This document shows, piece by piece, positions 28,256 to 37,346 of a stretch of 64,000 nucleotides of DNA. Source of the stretch: Tritrichomonas foetus (taxonomy: Eukaryota > Parabasalia > Tritrichomonadida > Tritrichomonadidae); assembly GCA_001839685.1 (NCBI GenBank), contig MLAK01000627.1, positions 1 to 64,000 on the forward strand, in the 5' to 3' direction. The position numbers and the translations under genes were made by a program. The notes beneath the pieces are model-generated. The model had not been told where the DNA came from and did no database searches. It saw nothing but the letters and a program-made list of their open reading frames with translations. Position 1 is the stretch's first letter, and each line of letters starts with the position of its first letter.

Positions 28256-28420
28256 TTACAGAGTTCCATCGCCTGAATCTGAATATGTATATGAGTATTC
28301 GTAATCGCTTAGTTCGATTGTGTGAGCTTTATATTTCGGAGTGATGTCGTTAATTATTACCTTTTTGTTTATGATAGCTTCTTCTTTGTATCCAGTAGCT
28401 TTTGAGCCACAGCAACCCAT
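28256..28420 (-). CDS. 54-aa protein with dual acylation signal MGCCGSK
   Basis: A complete small frame below usual length cut-offs. It begins MGCCGSK: Gly2 followed by two Cys and a Ser/Lys is the classic pattern for N-myristoylation plus palmitoylation of the two cysteines, giving stable attachment to the plasma or flagellar membrane. The rest is hydrophilic, with Lys-rich residues 7-31, an acidic Tyr-rich segment at about 37-47 and the ending SDSGDGTL. There is no globular-domain signature. A TCAATA sequence lies about 9 bases upstream of the ATG in the right orientation. Its start lies 132 bases from the divergent gene at 28552. Codon composition looks coding. Function unknown; a membrane adaptor or tether is the natural guess. 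Confidence 0.65.
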   Translation of the reverse strand: MGCCGSKATGYKEEAIINKKVIINDITPKYKAHTIELSDYEYSYTYSDSGDGTL

Positions 28421-28551
28421 TTTTATTGACTATTTTTGTAAAATAATTTATCGATTTTGGAACTAGCCCAACATTGACCATTAATTTCGCCATAATTTCA
28501 CCATCTCCAAAATCCAATTTTTCTAAATATTGAAATTCAATTTTGGAAAAG

Positions 28552-30027
28552 ATGAATTTTCTCGATGATTTTTACCGAAATCATCCTCTAACTTTCATTG
28601 GACGCGATCCTTCAAAACAGCAATTAACAAATTTACCATCATCAATTAACGAAGCCCGCGATCTTATTCTCCATAAATCATGGAATTCGCCAGAAACAAA
28701 AGAATCAACACTCGGCATTAAATGTGCACAGCAGTTGTATCTTTTCGCAACAGGAAATTATAACTTTGCATCAGAATTTTCAGATGATCCAGGTGAAGAA
28801 ATCCGATTTCTATTAAAAAACGGACGAATTGGAGAAATTTCATGTGGATTTGTAAACGACATTGATATTAAGCAACGAAAAGACATCATTAAAATGCTTG
28901 CATCAGAATTGGAAATGTCATCCATTCATCAAATCACAAGGTTTTGCTATGCTCATGGAATGTACACCGGACATGATATAGAACCAGAAGAGTTAAAATC
29001 AATGGCACGATGGATAATAAGGAATGAAAATGATGGTGTTACTTTTGCTCATTTTTCAACAATGATGCAGCAGGCAATTGACATGTCAGTTTTTGCACAA
29101 TACACAACAGACATGGGCCCAGATATTGAAGCAAGCAGCCGTTTGGACAAATTGGCCAAACTTGGTCTGAAATTAACTAATAAAATGACAAAACAACAAG
29201 CGAGCACTCAAGAAGAAGCTGGACAACTATTCAATATTGCTTCAGAATCAGCAGATCGAAAAACAATTGCCGATTTTCAGGCCAAAGTTCTTCGTGCTCA
29301 CATCGAGGCTCAACTTGAGATTGAAGAAAAAATAGCTCATCATACACACGATCAAACTAATGACAACAATGAAAATCAGGAAAAAATTAACGAAAGCCAT
29401 GAAGAACAGAATGATGACCATCAAAACAACAAAAACAATGAAATAAGTCCAAATGAGCAAAATAACGAATCTATTAATGAAGAATCAGTAAAAGAAATAG
29501 AGGTTGAGGCGAATGAGATAAAAACAACTGAAATTGAGGAAAATGAAGAAAATCATGATGAGGCCCCCGAAAATGAAATTATTAATGAAAACAAAGAAAA
29601 TGAACAAAATGAAACAAATCAAGAAACAGAAGAAAATGAACAAAATAACACAGAAAATGATGAACATCACACAGAGAATGATGAACATCACACAGAGAAT
29701 GATGAACATCACANAGANAATGATGAACATCACAAAGAAAGTTATGAAAATCACACAGAGAATGAAGAAAATCACAAAGAAAGTGATGAAAATCACACAG
29801 AGAATGAAGAAAATCACAAAGAAAGTTATGAAAATCACACAGAGAATGAAGAAAATCACAAAGAAAGTGATGAAAATCACAAAGAAAGTGATGAAAATCA
29901 CACAGAAAATGAAGAAATTGGGAGTGGAAATGGCGGTGAAGTCACATTCAATGATGAAAAAATCCAGTTTAGAGAAGAAGACGAGGGAACATATAGAAAC
30001 AAAGAAAATGAAGAAGCGGATGAATGA
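28552..30027 (+). CDS. Hypothetical protein with charged heptad-repeat C-terminus
   Basis: 491 aa from the ATG at 28552; three upstream codons begin with TTG. Residues 1-250 form a soluble helical domain I cannot name (FATGNYNFASEFSDDPGEEIRF, FCYAHGMYTGHDIEP). From about 260 the protein is low-complexity Glu/Asn/His/Lys, and residues about 367-450 consist of 7-residue repeats of the types TENDEHH, KESDENH and TENEENH. Two ambiguous bases in this tract (29714 and 29718) leave two residues undefined. The last 40 residues return to mixed composition. There are no membrane segments. The repeated part is likely disordered or a charged helix. Function unknown. Confidence 0.8.
   Translation: MNFLDDFYRNHPLTFIGRDPSKQQLTNLPSSINEARDLILHKSWNSPETKESTLGIKCAQQLYLFATGNYNFASEFSDDPGEEIRFLLKNGRIGEISCGFVNDIDIKQRKDIIKMLASELEMSSIHQITRFCYAHGMYTGHDIEPEELKSMARWIIRNENDGVTFAHFSTMMQQAIDMSVFAQYTTDMGPDIEASSRLDKLAKLGLKLTNKMTKQQASTQEEAGQLFNIASESADRKTIADFQAKVLRAHIEAQLEIEEKIAHHTHDQTNDNNENQEKINESHEEQNDDHQNNKNNEISPNEQNNESINEESVKEIEVEANEIKTTEIEENEENHDEAPENEIINENKENEQNETNQETEENEQNNTENDEHHTENDEHHTENDEHHXXNDEHHKESYENHTENEENHKESDENHTENEENHKESYENHTENEENHKESDENHKESDENHTENEEIGSGNGGEVTFNDEKIQFREEDEGTYRNKENEEADE
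29650..29901 (+). repeat. 21-bp coding tandem repeat, 12 copies
   Basis: Twelve in-frame 21-base units inside the gene at 28552-30027. The first four read T-E-N-D-E-H-H; later ones mostly alternate K-E-S-[D/Y]-E-N-H with T-E-N-E-E-N-H, suggesting expansion as a 42-base double unit. The fourth unit contains the ambiguous bases. Confidence 0.9.
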
Positions 30028-30579
30028 AATAAAATTGGCGATGAATCAGAAAAATACGACAAAAATTCTCATTTGTTGTTTAATTAGTATATTTTTTGCT
30101 TATATTTAATAAAGAAATTCTATATATATATTATATTATATTCTGTGTCGATATTTTAGAAATCGTTTTAGTCTTGGTTCTTTGTCGGAGAATACATAAT
30201 ATTATTTTGTGGAACTCTGATGTTCTATGGAATATAAATTATTAAATCTCATATAATCTCTATATATGATATATAAGAGAAGTTGTATGGAAAAGTTCGA
30301 AAATGGTCAGATATTGAATGAATAATTAAAATGAGCTTTCTGACAATTATATGAAATACAAAATTCTTATCTCATCATGAAGATTATCATCTCAAGCGGA
30401 GAGAGGTTCTTTTCTCAGTTGAGATCCGATGATATTAGTGATAATCTGAATTTATTGAAATTTCTGAGAATAAGAATACATTCAAAAAATGGGACATTTT
30501 TGTCGAGAATGGCATATTACTTTTGAATAGAATTGAGAGGAATATCTAGAAATTCAATATAAAATTTCCCGAGACGACA
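30028..30579. other. AT-rich spacer, nothing recognised
   Basis: About 550 bases between two genes on the same strand; contains a TATATATA tract near 30121-30130 and no frame worth calling. Confidence 0.45.
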
Positions 30580-32640
30580 ATGCTTTTGGATGGCGTCGAG
30601 ATAACTATCGAGGATCCATTTTATTTTCACACAAAATTGATTGTAAATGGATCCATTACCGGGCGAAACCTAAAGAACGAAATAACTCGTGTTTCAGGGA
30701 GAGATACATCAAAATGTACCCTATTTTTCGATAAGAATATAATTTTGGACAATCAAACAATACAACCAAACTCTTCACAGCCGTACATAATTGTCGACGA
30801 AGTCATTAATCAACAGAATTCCAATTTTAATGAATATGAATTAAATTATGCAACTCCTTTTCAATTTTCACAATATTATAAAAAAATTCATGTTTTTAAC
30901 ACAGAAAACGCAATTTCTGAGCAAAATCGTTATTTTGGTGATCACCAAAATTTCCATGATCCCAATCGAGGACGTTTTATGAGAGGAGATTCTGGATTGT
31001 ATAATAGATTGTTTCATCATAATCAAGATGATGAAAATCTTAATGATGATCTTCGAAATTATTCAAATTATTTTTTGAATCATCATATTTTACCTTCAAA
31101 TCCATCACGCATAAATTTAGACATATTGGAAAATTTGAGATCAAATTTGAGAAATGATCTATTTTTATTTCGCCAAAGTTTCAACAGGAGAATTAATGGA
31201 ACAAATAATGCAGTAAATAATCAGCCAAACAACATCAATCACACAAACCATCCAAATAACAATCAAAATCTCAATAACAATCAAAATCTTAATAACAATC
31301 AAAATCTCAATAACAATCAAAATCTCAATAATAATCAAAATCTCAATAACAATCAAAATCTCAATAACAATCAAAATCTTAATAACAATCAAAATCTCAA
31401 TAACAATCAAAATCTCAATAATAATCAAAATCTCAATAACAATCAAAATCTTAATAACAATCAAAATCTTAATAACAATCAAAATCTCAATAACAATCAA
31501 AATCTCAATAACAATCAAAATCTTAATAACAATCAAAATCTCAATAATAATCAAAATCTCAATAATAATCAAAATCTTAATAACAATCAAAATCTCAATA
31601 ACAATCAAAATGTGCTTTCTGGAAATCGCATTGCCACACGTCGACATAATAGCACATCAAATATAATTGCTGAAAATGATCTGCCAAACAATAATACCAA
31701 TCAAAATGCCAATAATGTTGCTTTAATTGTTGATGATGAGCTTCAACATGATTTCTTTTCATTGGATTTAAGTGAATATTTAAACGAAGATTTTATTGAA
31801 GAACCAACATTACTAGATTTACCCATATCCCCTGTAGATCCTAATACAGACGTCGATCTGGATATTAATCCAAATCTTAATCAAGATATTAATCAAGACA
31901 ATAATACAATTATTTTTAACTTTAATCAGAATGAAAATCGTAATATTCAAGAAGCAAATCGAGATAATATGCCAAATAATCCCTATCATGTTCATGGTGC
32001 TTTAGAAAGACTCTACGGGAACATGGATAATGATCAAAGAGAAATAATTCATACTCTTTATACCCTTGCTGCTCCTGATTCAAATCCTCCACAAGGCAAT
32101 ATGATGCTTCTGTTTCCAATAGACAGGATGAATTTGCGACGCAGGATTCGACGACGTCATTTCTTTTTAATGCCAAATCATCAAAGCAGCTATATTAATA
32201 ACTATTATGGTGATACTTGGGCTCAAGGGGAGAATTATCAAAATTTACGACCAGATTATGATAGTCTTATTGATTTCAGTGCAATTAATCCAGTTCCTCA
32301 TCGAAATGTAAATAACAACTCATACATTGCTTTTCAACGAAATAACAATAACCGAAATCATAATCCTATCATCAACAATGACTTCAATAGAAACAACAAC
32401 ATAAATCATCATATCAATAATGCCAATAATGAAAATAATCAAGAAAATAATGAAGAAGAAGGAAATCAAAGAAATAGAAATTATGGTCGTTTGCAAGTGA
32501 ACCTTTCAGTGGAAGAAGAAGCTATTGTTCAACGACTTTGCATGAATCACCAACAATTCGATAGGCTAACTATTATTCAAGTTTTTGAAGCATGTGGTAG
32601 AGATGAAGAAACAACATATCAATGCTTGGAAACAATGTAA
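30580..32640 (+). CDS. Rad23/ubiquilin-like UBL-UBA protein with large NNQNLN tract
   Basis: 686 aa. Residues about 15-75 resemble a divergent ubiquitin-like domain (TKLIVNGSITGRNLKNEITRVSG, then LFFDKNIILDNQTI, equivalent to 'L.F.GK.L.D..T'). Residues about 226-344 are almost 20 perfect repeats of N-N-N-Q-N-L-type hexapeptides. The C-terminal 48 residues form a UBA domain of the Rad23 type (LSVEEEAIVQRLCMN, then IIQVFEACGRDEETTYQCLE). A second possible ubiquitin-binding or STI1-like helix pair is around residues 466-500. Such proteins carry ubiquitinated clients to the proteasome. The XPC-binding domain of true Rad23 was not seen. The Asn-rich middle is probably disordered. It is the first of two UBL-UBA genes in the window. 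Confidence 0.7.
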   Translation: MLLDGVEITIEDPFYFHTKLIVNGSITGRNLKNEITRVSGRDTSKCTLFFDKNIILDNQTIQPNSSQPYIIVDEVINQQNSNFNEYELNYATPFQFSQYYKKIHVFNTENAISEQNRYFGDHQNFHDPNRGRFMRGDSGLYNRLFHHNQDDENLNDDLRNYSNYFLNHHILPSNPSRINLDILENLRSNLRNDLFLFRQSFNRRINGTNNAVNNQPNNINHTNHPNNNQNLNNNQNLNNNQNLNNNQNLNNNQNLNNNQNLNNNQNLNNNQNLNNNQNLNNNQNLNNNQNLNNNQNLNNNQNLNNNQNLNNNQNLNNNQNLNNNQNLNNNQNLNNNQNLNNNQNVLSGNRIATRRHNSTSNIIAENDLPNNNTNQNANNVALIVDDELQHDFFSLDLSEYLNEDFIEEPTLLDLPISPVDPNTDVDLDINPNLNQDINQDNNTIIFNFNQNENRNIQEANRDNMPNNPYHVHGALERLYGNMDNDQREIIHTLYTLAAPDSNPPQGNMMLLFPIDRMNLRRRIRRRHFFLMPNHQSSYINNYYGDTWAQGENYQNLRPDYDSLIDFSAINPVPHRNVNNNSYIAFQRNNNNRNHNPIINNDFNRNNNINHHINNANNENNQENNEEEGNQRNRNYGRLQVNLSVEEEAIVQRLCMNHQQFDRLTIIQVFEACGRDEETTYQCLETM
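31255..31611 (+). repeat. 18-bp coding tandem repeat, 19.8 copies
   Basis: Unit AATAACAATCAAAATCTC, encoding N-N-N-Q-N-L. The copies differ only at AAC/AAT and CTC/CTT, all silent third-position changes, so the amino-acid sequence is perfectly periodic while the DNA is not. Confidence 0.95.
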
Positions 32641-32917
32641 TGTATAAGACGATCTTACAAGTTGAAATCTTTTTTCTAAAGTTCAAAAACAAAATTGTAA
32701 AATAAAATCTAATTATTTGGCAACCCGATTTAACCTTTTATAATTCATTTCCGAAAATATTTTTCTCATTTTTAGAATCAAATATTAATAATTGCCTTCT
32801 TTTAATTTGAAGTTGTAAAAAACGTAAGTTGTCAAAGATTTGATAATTCAATCAATCATTTCGTCTCTCAATCAAATTTATTTTTAATGTATTCAAAGTG
32901 ACTAAAGAAATATATAC
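32641..32917. other. AT-rich spacer
   Basis: Spacer between two genes on the same strand, no signal recognised. Confidence 0.4.
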
Positions 32918-33247
32918 ATGACTTTAGTCATGTTTTTCAGTTTGATTCTCTTTTGCACATGTAAAAGAAGAAAGTCTACAAGAAGATTCTCGAATAATGA
33001 TAGGGAGTACAGACATTTCATTCGTCATTTATCAAAAGATGCAGATATTTTTGCCAAAAGAAGATTTATTGAACAATTGAATAATAAAAGATTGAAACAA
33101 ACAAAAAGGATTTACAAAACCGCAATTTTATCAAAACTTGGGAAAAACTGGAAAGATATGCTTGGTGCTATTCCAGAAATGACAACAAAGGCACCATCAA
33201 TGTATTATAGACCTTTCATTTCAGAAATCCAGGAGGTTAAGAAGTAG
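32918..33247 (+). CDS. Small basic protein with N-terminal signal anchor
   Basis: 109 aa. Residues 1-15 are hydrophobic (MTLVMFFSLILFCTC) and are followed at once by KRRKSTRR, the pattern of a signal anchor with a cytosolic basic tail, or of a signal peptide with cleavage near the Cys pair. The remainder is highly basic and helical (RHFIRHLSKDADIFAKRRFIEQLNNKRLKQTKR) and ends KAPSMYYRPFISEIQEVKK. The ATG at 32930 is an alternative start. No family is recognised. The composition is convincing for a real gene of a lineage-specific type. Confidence 0.5.
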   Translation: MTLVMFFSLILFCTCKRRKSTRRFSNNDREYRHFIRHLSKDADIFAKRRFIEQLNNKRLKQTKRIYKTAILSKLGKNWKDMLGAIPEMTTKAPSMYYRPFISEIQEVKK

Positions 33248-33340
33248 TAGGATATCTGAAAAAAATAAAACTCTTACACTGAAAACATTATTGTTGATAT
33301 AACATTTTTTATTTAATCAACAATAACAACAACAACAAGA

Positions 33341-33645
33341 AAAAAAAAAAAAAAAAAAAAAAAAAANNNNNNNNNNNNNNNNNNNNNNNNNNNNNNNNNN
33401 NNNNNNNNNNNNNNNNNNNNNNNNNNNNNNNNNNNNNNNNNNNNNNNNNNNNNNNNNNNNNNNNNNNNNNNNNNNNNNNNNNNNNNNNNNNNNNNNNNNN
33501 NNNNNNNNNNNNNNNNNNNNNNNNNNNNNNNNNNNNNNNNNNNNNNNNNNNNNNNNNNNNNNNNNNNNNNNNNNNNNNNNNNNNNNNNNNNNNNNNNNNN
33601 NNNNNNNNNNNNNNNNNNNNNNNNNNNNNNNNNNNNNNNNNNNNN
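33341..33645. other. Poly(A) run and assembly gap
   Basis: A CAA-repeat and an A run lead into 279 unresolved bases (33367-33645). The gap hides the right end of the inverted transposon copy (about 90 bases by comparison with the complete one), its target duplication and some flank. The A run at the gap edge may itself be an assembly artefact. Confidence 0.9.
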
Positions 33646-34655
33646 ATTATTTAATTGTAATCCTATTAATAATATATAAATATTATAATTTAAAAATCAA
33701 GATACAGAGAAAACCAAATCCAAAAAAAAATTGTGAGAAAAAAATAAACCCCACAGAAATTTCTGAGAATTATTGAGATAAAAAGTGATTTTATAGCATT
33801 AATATCTTGATTATTTCTTATCATAAATCGTGCTTTTTATTATCATATGACCCTCCATCGAAAATTATAATGTTTTCCAAAATACAAAAATGAAGTATAA
33901 AAAAAATATTAATAATTTTGATATAAATAAAAAAAATTTAGGCATCAATGAGAAGATTACGAATGTTTTGCCATCTAAATGGCGAGTCATCAGAAAATTC
34001 ACTTGGCATCGAGTCTGGAAAAAAACATATTGGATTCCATTTTTCTTGATTTGGTCTTTCAATCGTTGTATCTGTATCCCTGCTTGAGAATGTGCTGTTG
34101 AGGACTGCCAGTCTATTTTCTTCATATACTAAAATTTTATGACAGAAAAGATTTCAATACATTCATATTTGTCAAATGGAAATTGAATTAATTCAACATC
34201 ACTGAGTTAAAACTATCAAAATTTTCGCGATTTTTAATTAAAAATCGATAGAAGAAGTGTAAATAGAATTATGGGAAGCAGTATTATAATCTTTGTGATT
34301 CTTGGAAAAAAAGCTTCTCACAATTTTTTTTTAGGCTTTCTCCAAAATCGCTCTTTTTTCGGTTTAATTGTTGCAAAATTTCAAAACTATGAATAAATAT
34401 GGCTCATAACTATAAAAAATAGATTTAACAATTGACTGAAAGCTGTTCACCCGAAAACTGAAACAATAGCTTCTTCAGAATCATTTTCGAAATATTTTTG
34501 AATTCGGCCATTTGCGAAGTTTGCGATAAGGGAAATTTTCGTCATTCTTTTAGCTATTTGGGTTTTGATTTTTGACTGATGGNATTAAGTAATACTGATN
34601 NTAAGGATCATTTNAGTNATTTCGTACGTTAAGACTATTTGGTTTGTATACATCT
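33646..34655 (-). mobile_element. Second, inverted copy of the 1.1-kb TIR transposon, interrupted by the gap
   Basis: The sequence is the reverse complement of the element at 3403-4498 with only a few substitutions along roughly 1 kb, for example in the 34271-34280 region (T to C), near 34440 and near 34488. The TIR end GTATACATCT finishes at 34655. It keeps the same 86-codon frame (33865-34125). Clusters of ambiguous bases at 34583-34618 lie in the first 75 bases of the element, again hinting at collapsed copies. The candidate target duplication next to it is 34656-34663. Confidence 0.9.
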
Positions 34656-35879
34656 GGCTTTCCATTAACCTTACATTGAATTTGGGACACTGCTTTCAAT
34701 TTTGTGAAGAATATTTGTTTGAATATTTGAGAAGATTGATGAAAAAATATAAAATGTGATACAGTCTTTTCTGCTCTAATGCTATTTTTATAATGTTTAT
34801 CACCATAATATGAAATATAAAAGACGATTTTCAAAATTGAAGAGTAAAGACTTTATGACGACGAAATGATGAAAATAAGTTGAATTTTTTTCACAAAGAT
34901 TATTTCCTATATCTCACTTTTTCCGATGTAAAATAATGAAAAAGTAAGATTTCCATTGTTATATGTATATTTCCATATTATATAAAAGTGAAACATTCTT
35001 TAATTTAATTGTAACAATAAGATATGAATGATAATAGGTTTCACCAATATCTGTTTTCTCAAGAATTGAACTTTTGAAAATTCATAATAAATAGAAATAT
35101 TCTAATACTATTCAAATTGTGATGATATTCCTTTATTTCGTGAATATCGAAAATTATTTGGTGTAATTTTCATCGACCAAATTTAACAATAAAATGAAAA
35201 ATAAAATATACAATGGAAATACGAAATAATACAGTTTAACCTCTGTAAATATTGATCCAATTTCTATATACAGAAAAAGTAATTCAGAAATAATAGAAAG
35301 TCTTAGAAAAAGTCATAAAAGTCGATTTACTCTAACCAAAATTGAAATATTCTGTTGGTAAAATTTATTCAATGTTTTCAAAAAATGTAATCGTTTCCGA
35401 GAATATTCAATCAAAACATACGAAATAAAATTGAATATTTTCAAATCTTTGTATTCTTCACAAAATGTTGAATTATACCTTTACGAGTAAACATTTCATC
35501 AATTGGACCATGGTTCTTTTTCCAATCTAACAGGAAAAAAATTCATATGAACTACGAGATACACCTCAAGAAATATCATTTATTGAATCACATCTTTTGA
35601 ATGGGTTTTTAATCCTACATTTAACACAGTTTAAATGTGATAAACCATTTTCAATCATAATTCTTAGTCTCACTATCAATAAATGACGAGTTGATAATTT
35701 TTTCAAATAATTCTCATCGTGTAATTTTTTCAAATCTGAAAAATTCAGAAAAAATAGGTAAATTTCATTTCTTTTTCTGTGAAAAGAATCTTTTTTAATT
35801 AGAAGTGCAATTCAAAAAATGAGAGACGACTTTGTGAAATCTTATTCAATTATTGTTAGTAAATTAGATAAGTTTTATA
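34656..35879. other. Gene-poor stretch between transposon copy and Myb gene
   Basis: About 1.2 kb. It holds the coding relic called separately and otherwise only AT-rich sequence; a minus-strand frame crossing the transposon edge (34550-34834) has no support. Confidence 0.4.
34990..35690 (+). pseudogene. Decayed protein-coding gene, unidentified
   Basis: Several plus-strand stretches read as good protein but are broken. In one frame 35233-35358 and 35362-35487 (42 codons each) are separated by a single TAA at 35359-35361 and closed by TAA at 35488. A third stretch, 35543-35683 (47 codons), continues in a shifted frame right after a run of seven A at 35535-35541. Upstream, a fragment near 35117-35186 is also protein-like. 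Composition (Cys, Pro, aromatic residues, few low-complexity runs) differs from random AT-rich DNA. I cannot name the family. Confidence 0.45.
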
Positions 35880-36710
35880 ATGATTAGCGTAAACTGCGGA
35901 AACAGTTCTAAGCCACTTCTTCCATCAATCACCGAACTTCCACTTGATGATTTATGTCTGAGAACGTTTGAAACATGCCAACCCCTCATTCCTGCTTCAA
36001 GTCTGAAATCAATTGAAAATCCACCCACATCCACTCAGCAATCTCAGAAACCTTTTACGCCTAACTCATTTAATAACCAGGCAAATATAGCCAGTCAATC
36101 CTCCAGCGCTTTACCTCAATCGTCCCCAGCCAAAATCAATGATCAACAAATTAATTCCAGCCAAAGCTCTAACCTTATTCCAAGCATGAACTTTAATCCC
36201 AATGCAACTACTGACTCCATAAATAGTGACAATACAGTGAAGCAAAACGCTATCGGAAAAGGACCCTGGACCATTCAAGAAGATAAAATGCTCCTTGATG
36301 CCATGGCAACTTTTTCAGGACACGTTTGTTGGGAAGAGCTCTCAAAAATGATCCCAGGACGTACTGCTAAACAATGCCGTGAAAGATGGCAATTTCGACT
36401 TCACCCTGATGTTTCAAAAGCGCCATTCGAACAATGGGAAGATGATCTCATTACTAAGGAGAGACTAAGCATGGGCAATCATTGGACCCAAATTGCAGCA
36501 AAATTACCCGGGCGGACATCGTGCTCAGTGAAAAACCGCTGGTATACCGTTCTGCGCCACAGGAAGAATCAGAAGATACAGAGGAGACCGAAGGCTCTTG
36601 TTCCACCTTCTCCTTTCTATTACGAAACTTTGATGCTCCGAGATAAGAATTGCCCAAAGAAGGACATACCACAACAATACTGCCCACAGCCATTCAACTG
36701 CGCCCTTTGA
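35880..36710 (+). CDS. R2R3-type Myb DNA-binding protein
   Basis: 276 aa. A Ser/Gln/Asn-rich N-terminal region (1-125) precedes two adjacent Myb repeats: R2 at about 128-175 (GKGPWTIQEDKMLLDAM, with Trp130, Trp151 and Trp170; recognition helix with AKQCRERW) and R3 at about 181-228 (FEQWEDDLI, with Trp186, Trp202 and Trp221; recognition helix with SCSVKNRWY). Repeat spacing and the KQCRERW / SVKNRW motifs are the canonical DNA-contacting parts. The C-terminus is short, basic and Pro-rich. Trichomonads have many such Myb proteins that regulate individual promoters near the Inr. It is nuclear; its target genes are unknown. Confidence 0.95.
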   Translation: MISVNCGNSSKPLLPSITELPLDDLCLRTFETCQPLIPASSLKSIENPPTSTQQSQKPFTPNSFNNQANIASQSSSALPQSSPAKINDQQINSSQSSNLIPSMNFNPNATTDSINSDNTVKQNAIGKGPWTIQEDKMLLDAMATFSGHVCWEELSKMIPGRTAKQCRERWQFRLHPDVSKAPFEQWEDDLITKERLSMGNHWTQIAAKLPGRTSCSVKNRWYTVLRHRKNQKIQRRPKALVPPSPFYYETLMLRDKNCPKKDIPQQYCPQPFNCAL

Positions 36711-37346
36711 TATGCCTCATCTAGAGCTTCTTATATTTTTGATTTTACTATTAGCTTTATTATAACCACTGACTAATCCATTCTGAAATGATACTTTTAA
36801 TGACATTATTTGTATTAGAGGGAATGTTTAATTAATGCTGGGATAGCATTCGAAGAAATAGAGTATGACAGACTTGATATTGTTGATGATTTATTTTAGA
36901 GTTAATGTTTTGTTGATTCGTAATTTTTTCTTTCTTTTTATATTTTTCATCCGAATTTCACCATAACCGGTATAAATTTCACCATTTCCTGACATTTAAT
37001 TAGGAAATCTCATCTTTGACTATTAATGATTTCCTTCGGAATATATCCTTTGAAGTTATCCTTTTAATGATATAGTATTATCAAATTGAAATTGAGAGTA
37101 AGCATTAATCTCAAGCTAAGAAAAAAGATGATTTATTGATATTCATTCAAGTTGGGTATTCCAAAATGGATTTTCATAAATGGGAAAACTACTTAATAGC
37201 ACCATTCTACTTGAGATATCCAAATATGATTTATCTTGCAGGCATTATTGAATAAATTGAAAAAAATAATGATTGAAATGTTATCTGAAAAATTTCCATA
37301 TTCATTGAATCAAAAAAACCATTTTTCATTTCTCACCAATTCACAC
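36711..37346. other. AT-rich spacer with a possible short upstream frame
   Basis: Holds nothing I can name. A 29-codon frame starting at 37166 is protein-like but short, and a frame open through non-ATG codons leads into the next gene; ATGs at 37269 and 37278 are possible earlier starts for it. Confidence 0.4.
37341..37346 (+). promoter_or_regulatory. Initiator (Inr) element of the doublecortin-like ATPase gene
   Basis: TCACAC immediately before the ATG at 37347, with the presumed +1 A at 37343. No equivalent lies within 25 bases of the earlier ATG at 37269, which is why I prefer 37347 as the start. Confidence 0.45.

Noticed and set aside
29485..29901. Minus-strand and shifted-frame reading frames over the repeats at 29650-29901
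   Set aside because: These are mirror translations of the 21-bp tandem repeat; they consist of low-complexity hydrophobic or Met/Lys residues.
31165..31647. 160-codon minus-strand frame over the NNQNLN repeat
   Set aside because: It is the antisense image of the 18-bp repeat (Ile/Val/Glu/Leu only) and overlaps a clear gene.
37166..37255. 29-codon frame upstream of the DCX-ATPase as an extra exon
   Set aside because: It is in another frame and no trichomonad-type splice site (GTAYGT with CTAACACACAG) joins it to the gene.
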